From contig OY757904.1 of NCBI GenBank assembly GCA_963585895.1, positions 88,481,338 through 88,545,337 on the forward strand: a stretch of DNA of 64,000 nucleotides, given 5' to 3'. Positions 58,035 to 64,000 of this stretch are shown here, one piece after another (within the stretch, counting starts at the first letter, position 1; each line of letters begins with the position of its first letter). The notes beneath the pieces are model-generated. The model did not search any database and was not told where the DNA came from. It worked only from the letters and a program-made list of their open reading frames with translations. Both the position numbers and the translations under genes were made by a program. The DNA is from Sepioteuthis lessoniana (Eukaryota > Mollusca > Cephalopoda > Myopsida > Loliginidae).

Positions 58035-58560
58035 GATAGATGAATAAACAATACGATGCAAAGAAATAAATGAATGAATAAATAAATAAATAAATAAAAT
58101 CGTCATTTCTCTTTTTGATTTTAAGATATACCGTTTTCTATAAGCACCGAAAAAGACGTCCGTTCATTTCGATTTTAGCGTTACAATATAAAAATAATTA
58201 CTTGAATCTATTATTGTTTATAAATGATTATCAGTAGTTAATTGAAAATGACTTTGGCATTATGTAAGCCAAAAAGAGTTGACGAGTAAAACCAACCAAC
58301 CATAGCATTTGCATTGTTAATTTTAAGACCAGCTTGTTTTCAATGGATAATACTGCTACGCATTGTCACACAAAATTTTTCATATTGTGTAATCACATTA
58401 AACAATGTTTTAATATTCAAAAATGGTTTGGAATATGTTTAACGACACCACAACCTAGTTTCGATCTACTATTTACTATCCATGCCCATAAGAGTTTCAT
58501 TGAGCATGTACCATAGCCAGATACGGATATTCGAAATGGACATATAATGTTCATATATAT
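57661..58560. other. AT-rich DNA with short repeats
   Basis: (TA)n at 57999-58030 and an AATA-type run at 58072-58098. No gene recognised. Confidence 0.55.
58247..58302 (+). mobile_element. SINE 3' tail
   Basis: TTTGGCATTATGTAAGCC, AGAGTTGACGAG and AAACCAACCAACC match the 3' end of the SINE at 46704-46947, without its head. Confidence 0.65.
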
Positions 58561-58574
58561 ATATATATATATAT

Positions 58575-58990
58575 AGAACATAGGAATCTCGAAACACGAA
58601 AAACACTTACGACTTCTTTGTTCAGGTACTTTTTATTACCTTTGAGTTTAAAGGAGAGAGATACACATTTTTCTATTCTGGCTTTGTCATCTGCCCCCAT
58701 CTCGTGCGACACCTGCCCAAGGCCTCTGGCCTGGCTTCGGCGAGCAAGCGAAAGTCATCCGTTTTCTTCGGAGGCAGAACTCAACTCCACTCCCTGACTT
58801 TCCCCAAATTCCCCAAATCCGCGCGCTTCCTGTGCGTGACGTCACCCGCACTCTGTAGCCCCCGTTTCCCATCTGGGCTATTGTGACATCTCTGAGTGAC
58901 ACGTCCACTCCGCGCGCATGCGCGTGAACACCTGTGTTAATGTTGCACCTAAGTAACCCATGCACTGAGCCGAAAGGTTCTCAGCCTAAC
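58575..58990 (-). promoter_or_regulatory. CpG-rich LTR-like block with CRE and NRF1-type palindromes
   Basis: A sharply GC- and CpG-rich ~300-base island in AT-rich DNA. It has the CRE TGACGTCA at 58837-58844 and CGCGCATGCGCG at 58913-58924, the NRF1 site type. On the minus strand an AATAAA signal (58632-58637) follows about 200 bases downstream and leads into a short tail ending beside a TA tract. The order (GC-rich promoter, then poly(A) signal within a few hundred bases) fits a solo LTR. A host promoter is the alternative, but no gene follows on either side. Confidence 0.5.
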
Positions 58991-59769
58991 TAAACCCAAA
59001 GGCATAAAACGAAATCCCTCGGCCATTATATTACAAGCAGTCTGAATACTATTGGGCAACTCTATTCTATGACTAAATATTTTCATACTCGTATAAGTTT
59101 ATTTACATCCCGTTATGGTTATTGATATGAATCAATAGCACCAAAAATAACAGGATTTCTTCAGATCTAGTGGATAAAATAATTCAGAATAGACACAGGA
59201 AGGAATGGTGGGAGGGGGTAGGAGAGGGGTGAAGAGTTTCCTCCCCATTTCGCCCACTTCCGGTTTTCTGGTTTTATTACCGGTTGGAATTATAAATTAA
59301 ATTCAAAATACATTTCAACTCAAAATTCCAGATTCAATAAAAATTTAGATAAGTACAACATTTCTAAATAACCTTACGTAAGGATACAGTATTACGTATC
59401 TTAAATTAAATTCCAAAATTAAAATTAAAATTTTAAATTCAAAATTTATATTAGTGCCCATTAATTTAAGTTACCCTTCCATTGAAAAGTAAGTACACAT
59501 CACATGATATCTTCTCATCTTTTTATCTTATTTCATTTTATTCATTTCACCTCAAATCTCAAAATAATCCTCTATTTTGGTTAAGTAAACATTATCTATC
59601 TATCTCTATATATATCCTTCCGACGTTTTATGAGGTCTGTTGTAAAGCTCCGGGTTTTTATGCAAATAAACATTACACCATCAATAGAACACACACACGC
59701 GCGCGCGCGCATATAGGCCACTATTATTGACAACTCATTTCTCTCTTAAGATTTCCCGTTTTTAGCCAC
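58991..59769. other. AT-rich DNA, no gene recognised
   Basis: A G-rich stretch at about 59200-59235 and a (CA)(CG)n run at 59691-59712. Nothing coding seen. Confidence 0.5.
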
Positions 59770-60331
59770 GTTCACGTTTTCTCGTGTGAGATGTCGCTTA
59801 TTAATCACTTAAAACATCCATAGAGTTGTTTTTCCAATTTTTGTTTTCTGGTTATTTCCGTTCTGTTGATCTTCTTGTCGACAGTATTGTTTCTCGTGGC
59901 TGCGATCAGTCTTCCTCTGTGCTTTTTTATGAAGTCTTCGAGTCATTGTATCGATGCGTCAACGCTGTCTTAAATGCTGGAAAGTCTCTTTTCCTTCCTT
60001 TTTTCTTGACACATATAGTCTGTCATCGTCATCTCTGGGATGCAAGGCCTTCTGCATGATCATTAGTTTTCTTGTTCTCTTGTCCATTCATTTAAGGTCT
60101 TCTCTGGTCAACTTCAAGAATTGTCCCAAGTATATTACGAGGGGCACATCCCTGGTATTTATCCCTTTGATAAGGTAGGAACTATATAATTTTGTCTCGA
60201 GTAGTTTTCTGATTCTCCTGAGATACTCTTTTTTAATTTTTTTTCTTTCATCTCCTCTTGTTTGATAGTGTCAGCTTTCAATATTCCCCAGTATTTGTAG
60301 GTTTCTTTTATACTGGGTGTTCTGATTTTTC

Positions 60332-60778
60332 TTAATTTGAAAGCTCAATTCCCTCTGTCATATGTCGTTTGTCTATGCCGAATTCCATCCCTATATCTTT
60401 AATATATGTTCTAATTTTCTGTATTAGAGTTTCCAGTTCTCTTTCATTTTTGGCAAACAGTTTCATGTCGTTCATATACATTATGAGGTGGATCTTTTCT
60501 TGCGATTTACTGAGTGTGTATCCGGCTCTGCATTTCCTGAGGATGTGACTGAGTGGCACCATCTCTATTACAAATGATAATGGTGATAGTGTACCTTCCT
60601 GGAATATGCCTCTGTGGATCTTTAACTTTGCCCAGATTTTTCCCCCTTCTGTCAATTCCACTCTCCAGGTTTCCATGGTCTTCTCGATAAAGTGAATGAT
60701 TTCGTCGGGTATCTTATACAGTTTGAAACATGTAAATTCCAGCTTTGGGGGATCATATTGTAAGTCTTTTGTTGTCAA
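60332..60778 (-). pseudogene. LINE reverse transcriptase core
   Basis: The longest open stretch of this LINE (148 codons). FIEKTMETWRVELTEGGKIWAKLKIHRGIFQEGTLSP is the RT motif-B region (the family normally has GIFQGD; here GIFQEG). LIMYMNDMKLFAKNE is motif C with YMND in place of YMDD, losing the first catalytic Asp. ELETLIQKIRTYIKDIGMEFGIDK follows. Two altered active-site positions plus surrounding frame breaks mean the enzyme is dead. Confidence 0.88.
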
Positions 60779-62273
60779 CCCAGGCCATAGCTAGATTTTT
60801 CCATCTCGTTTAACTCTCGTTGAGGATGTGTTGATCAATATATAGTAGTTCAACTGTACCCCTGGTCCCCTTGCGGCATTCTCTTATTTCCTCGGGAAAC
60901 AGTTTGTGGTTTATCAGTGAGTAGTGGATATTCTCCCTAATCTATGCTGTTACATCATCGGTGGGCATGTTATGGTTTCATAGTTGTTTGGGGTGGTTCC
61001 TTTGGCAGGGTCTTTCTAGATTAGAGTGGTGTTCCCTTTGGTCATCCATTCGGGTATCTTATTTTTCTGTATGCATTTATTCATTTCAGTTCCCAGTCTG
61101 TAGTGGATGGAGATTAATTTTTAACCCTAAATCTATGTATGCCATCTAGGCTAGGGGTTTTCCAGTTTGTTATTTTTTTAGAGTTACCTTGTGTGCATCG
61201 AGGTGTATTTCTACCTTAGGACCTTCGAGTTTTTGCAACTCTGTTTCCATTTTGTTTATCCATTGGGCTATTTTGTTATGAGCTTTCCGTTTCCATATTT
61301 TGCACCCAAATATTTTTGCCTCATTTGCATCCGGTTGCTGGTATGTCTTGGCCCATTCTCCCCACTACTGGCTGGTAGAATTTTCTTTTGTTGTTTTGGA
61401 AAGTCCCGTTTTGTCCATTTGTTTAGTCTTATTTCTGTATCTTTTTAGTTTGCCTTCTTTCGCCAGTACTTTTTGATTAATTTTTTCGAGTTGTATTTTT
61501 CATTCTACTTGTCGTGCTATTTCCGCTTCGTCTGAATATATTTTCACGTTATGTTTCAGTATTTTTGCTTGTCGTAGTTTTTTTTTTATCTGTGGTTCTA
61601 ATCTGAGTTCCCATCCGGGGTTTGATTTTCTGTCTACGGTGTTCAGGGGAACCCTGATTTTTTTACAGACTTATTTTGCCCCTGCATATATTAAATCGTT
61701 TTATTCTGTAATGTTATTTGTTGTGATATTTGTCAATAAGACGTTCACTTTCTCTGTTTCGGAATTCACTGTCCCCTAGTCTTGATTTTTGAGAGAAGGC
61801 AGGGTGGCTTTCTATTCAGATATGATTCTTTTCATGATTTCTATATTCGTTTTCCTTCTTGGGTCAGTGTTTGCGTTTGTGTGTTTGCAGCATATCGGTC
61901 ATTATCATTTAGTGTTTGGTTATGAGTTTCTGGCTTTCCTGTATTTAGTGTCTCGGTTACTGTCTGTCGATATGTTTGCCTATTTCAACGTCAGAAAACC
62001 AACCATTCTTTGATATTGTCCAAACCTGGTCAGCAAAACTTTGGTTTGTTGTCATAAATCTAGTGAATTCTGTCTAGATTTCTATCAATCTTGTTCTATA
62101 CGGTCTTTTTCTAGGGTTGCTCCTAAAATAACAGTATAGTACTAGTTTGTTATCTTCCCTTGTCCATTTTCTACGGTGTGGTCTCTGATTTGAGTGGTTA
62201 ATTTGTTCATCGTGTGTGTACTTGAAAAAGAATTGTTTGTGTACCTGAAAGAAGAACAGCCAACAATGCTGTA

Positions 62274-62324
62274 GTTTGGACAGTCTCCACCCGTCCTGTT
62301 AGGACGGGTGGAGACTGTCCAAAC
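62274..62324. repeat. 24-bp perfect palindrome at the LINE 5' end
   Basis: Arms 62274-62297 and 62301-62324 are exact reverse complements around a GTT spacer, with the core CACCCGTCCT and AGGACGGGTG. It coincides with the 5' boundary of the antisense LINE. Confidence 0.97.
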
Positions 62325-62391
62325 AGTTTGTCGAAACAGTTTGGTTGATTGTTTCAAGTCCAGACATAAACATGCAAGCATGAGCGGTACG

Positions 62392-62392
<1 letters not shown>

Positions 62393-62443
<51 letters not shown>
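62393..62443. repeat. Compound (AC)n(TA)n microsatellite
   Basis: AC tract followed directly by TA tract. Confidence 0.95.
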
Positions 62444-62767
62444 CTCACACACATATAAACAAATTCTTAGACTGTTATATTAATAATGTTAAAGAAAATT
62501 TTAAAAAATGAAACGATAATATAGAGAAACAATAACCCTTACGCGCTATGCCAACATAAATATTTTAAAATCTAATGGAAATTTTACTTGCAAATTGAAC
62601 GTTGTGTTATAAGTCCAGGCATAGCACCGTCAAATATACATAAAATTATAGACTATATTATTCATTCCGGAGAATGATTTTAACAATTTACTTTCACATG
62701 AAAAACAAGTTTATTATATTTAACTACTAAAAAATACCCTAATTCATAGACTATATAATATATATAT

Positions 62768-62851
<84 letters not shown>
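62768..62851. repeat. Compound (CA)n(TA)n(GA)n microsatellite
   Basis: Three dinucleotide tracts in direct succession. Confidence 0.95.
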
Positions 62852-62852
<1 letters not shown>

Positions 62853-62860
62853 TTATAAAT

Positions 62861-63022
62861 AAAAAGTAAAGTTCGCGACCCGAAAGCTCCCTTTTCAATA
62901 GCTACTACACTGACGTGTCGGGGAGAACACTATTTCATTCCCTGGATTGCTCTACTTTACCCTTATCTTATATTACTGAGCGTTAAGTACAAATTTTGAG
63001 GCTTTGGTATGACTCGACCTGA
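62861..63022 (-). mobile_element. SINE body without head (family of 12.0 kb)
   Basis: Matches the body of the SINE at 12000-12280 in the same orientation: CATTCCCTGGATTGCTCTA, TATTACTGAGCGTTAAG and GGTATGACTCGACCTG have counterparts there. The tRNA-like head is absent, so it is 5'-truncated. Confidence 0.75.
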
Positions 63023-64000
63023 ATATTTCTTAGAATATCCTCTAAAATTATGGTTTTATTTATCATATTGAGAATTTATTACTGGATTTTACAATATGTG
63101 ACAAAATAAAATCTACTCAGCCATCATAGTCCTAAAATGTTTGATTTCCTCGTTTTATTACGTATCAATCTTCTTGGATTATTTTATCCCAAAGCCATCT
63201 TTATAAAATAAAACTCGTTGAACTTCTTAACTTGTTGATAGGGGCAGTGAAGATTTTATAGCTTTCCCAAGGATATTAGTCCGAAACTGAATATTATTGC
63301 CTAACTGGAGTTTGAACTCGCTTACTGAAATATCGCAGGCTAGCGCGTTAGTTCAAAGATTAACCAAACAGAAAATAAAACTGAATATATTACATTTCAA
63401 TAATACCCTTCTCTTAATAGCATTAACGGCTATTGGGAAATCCTTAGAATATTGCCTAAATTGAGGGATGTTTCTAAAACTGGATATGCTTACAATCGCA
63501 GACGCAGATCTGAAAATCTAACAAATATGATAGGAAATAATGAAATTTTAAATAACAAAATTTATCCAAAACAAATTAATGAGGAAATAAAATTTTTGCT
63601 TATCACGTATGGATAGAAATAGACTCGGCTGGGAATACATTAATTTCAATAATTCAGTTACTAGTTCTATAAATAATAAGATTTTTTAAACATCTACTTG
63701 GAATCAAACTGTTATAGCAAAAACATATCAAGTAAAATCCGAATGACCATTAAGTTTTACAATGAACAACTCTATTTGCAGAATTAAATCTCTGAGTCAT
63801 AATAAACATTGGATAGAACAATATTTCCGCCTAAAAACACAATTTTAACTGAGAAGGTAACTTTATACTGGAATTGAGAATATTGAAAATATACTCAGTT
63901 ATAGAAGCACATGAAGGTAGATAGATAATACGTCAATAAACCCTCAAAACACTTAAGAATAAATTAAATAACCCAAGGACATTTTAACATTTAAACAACA
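63023..64000. other. AT-rich DNA, no gene recognised
   Basis: A minor frame with YAYNRRRRSENLTNMIG near 63480-63540 vaguely recalls retroelement proteins but is too short to assign. Confidence 0.4.

Larger units (their letters stand above)
59770..62324 (-). mobile_element. R2/R4-type LINE, antisense, 3'-truncated
   Basis: Read right to left. The 5' part (62142-62300) carries TVWTVSTRPNR and STHTMNKLTTQIRDH. A pre-RT and finger region follows in changing frames (MTKGNTTLI near 61020). RT lies at 60332-60778. After RT the thumb region carries KEYLRRIRKLLETKLYSS and REDLKxMDKRTRKLMIMQKALHPRDDDDRLYVSRKKEG. Homology stops near 59770, before the endonuclease-like domain, so the 3' end is missing. 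This is unusual for LINEs, which normally lose the 5' end. Same family as 30950-33870. Confidence 0.75.

Noticed and set aside
60961-62013. Plus-strand membrane-like frames
   Set aside because: Antisense of the LINE at 59.8-62.3 kb.
63480-63600. Possible retroelement protein fragment
   Set aside because: About 30 residues with an Arg-rich motif is too little to name a family; left unassigned.

Overview
This is a window of a large, AT-rich, repeat-dense animal genome. I found no exon that I can assign to a host protein-coding gene. Nearly everything recognisable is a transposable element or its remains, plus many long (TA)n, (CA)n, (TC)n and compound microsatellites. The mix is RTE-type LINEs, LINEs with a C-terminal restriction-like endonuclease, a CR1-like LINE tail, a Penelope GIY-YIG domain, several tRNA-derived SINE families, mariner relatives and Ty3/Gypsy elements (one with an envelope-like gene). 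This suggests a mollusc or other lophotrochozoan, possibly a cephalopod; that is an inference from repeat style, not proof.

Layout. 0-1.6 kb: a broken minus-strand Gypsy gag (capsid plus CCHC knuckle) flanked by ~115-bp direct repeats. 2.8-4.0 kb and 5.9-8.1 kb: two GC-richer blocks with tandem repeats that end in related LTR-like termini. The second holds a 431-bp tandem repeat and a 45-bp minisatellite, both packed with hairpins, many of the C(UUCG)G type. Between them lie an RTE 3' end and a 1.0-kb element with long terminal inverted repeats. 8-30 kb: mostly AT-rich DNA with two tRNA-type SINEs, two decayed mariner 3' ends, a Penelope endonuclease fragment, a Gypsy integrase fragment, an RTE fragment and a CR1-like tail. 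30.6-33.9 kb: two head-to-tail LINE copies; a SINE with a 10-bp target duplication splits the second. 41.5-42.4 kb: a mariner with inverted repeats and TA duplication but an internal deletion. 43.1-45.0 kb: an antisense RTE LINE. 46.7 kb: a SINE with an 11-bp target duplication.

47.5-56.7 kb: the dominant feature, a Ty3/Gypsy element in gag-protease-RT-RNase H-integrase-envelope order on the plus strand, broken by stops and frameshifts. Its envelope gene is split by a second, antisense Gypsy fragment (53.07-55.26 kb) carrying RNase H, integrase and a 3' end. 58.6-59.0 kb: a CpG-rich LTR-like block with a perfect CRE and a perfect NRF1-type palindrome. 59.8-62.3 kb: an antisense restriction-endonuclease-type LINE whose 5' end abuts a 24-bp perfect palindrome.

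The elements do not work together as a pathway. They record layered insertions: SINE into LINE, and Gypsy into Gypsy. All coding copies look dead. The signals I consider least explained are the UUCG hairpin array, the shared SINE core with different tails, and the palindromes.
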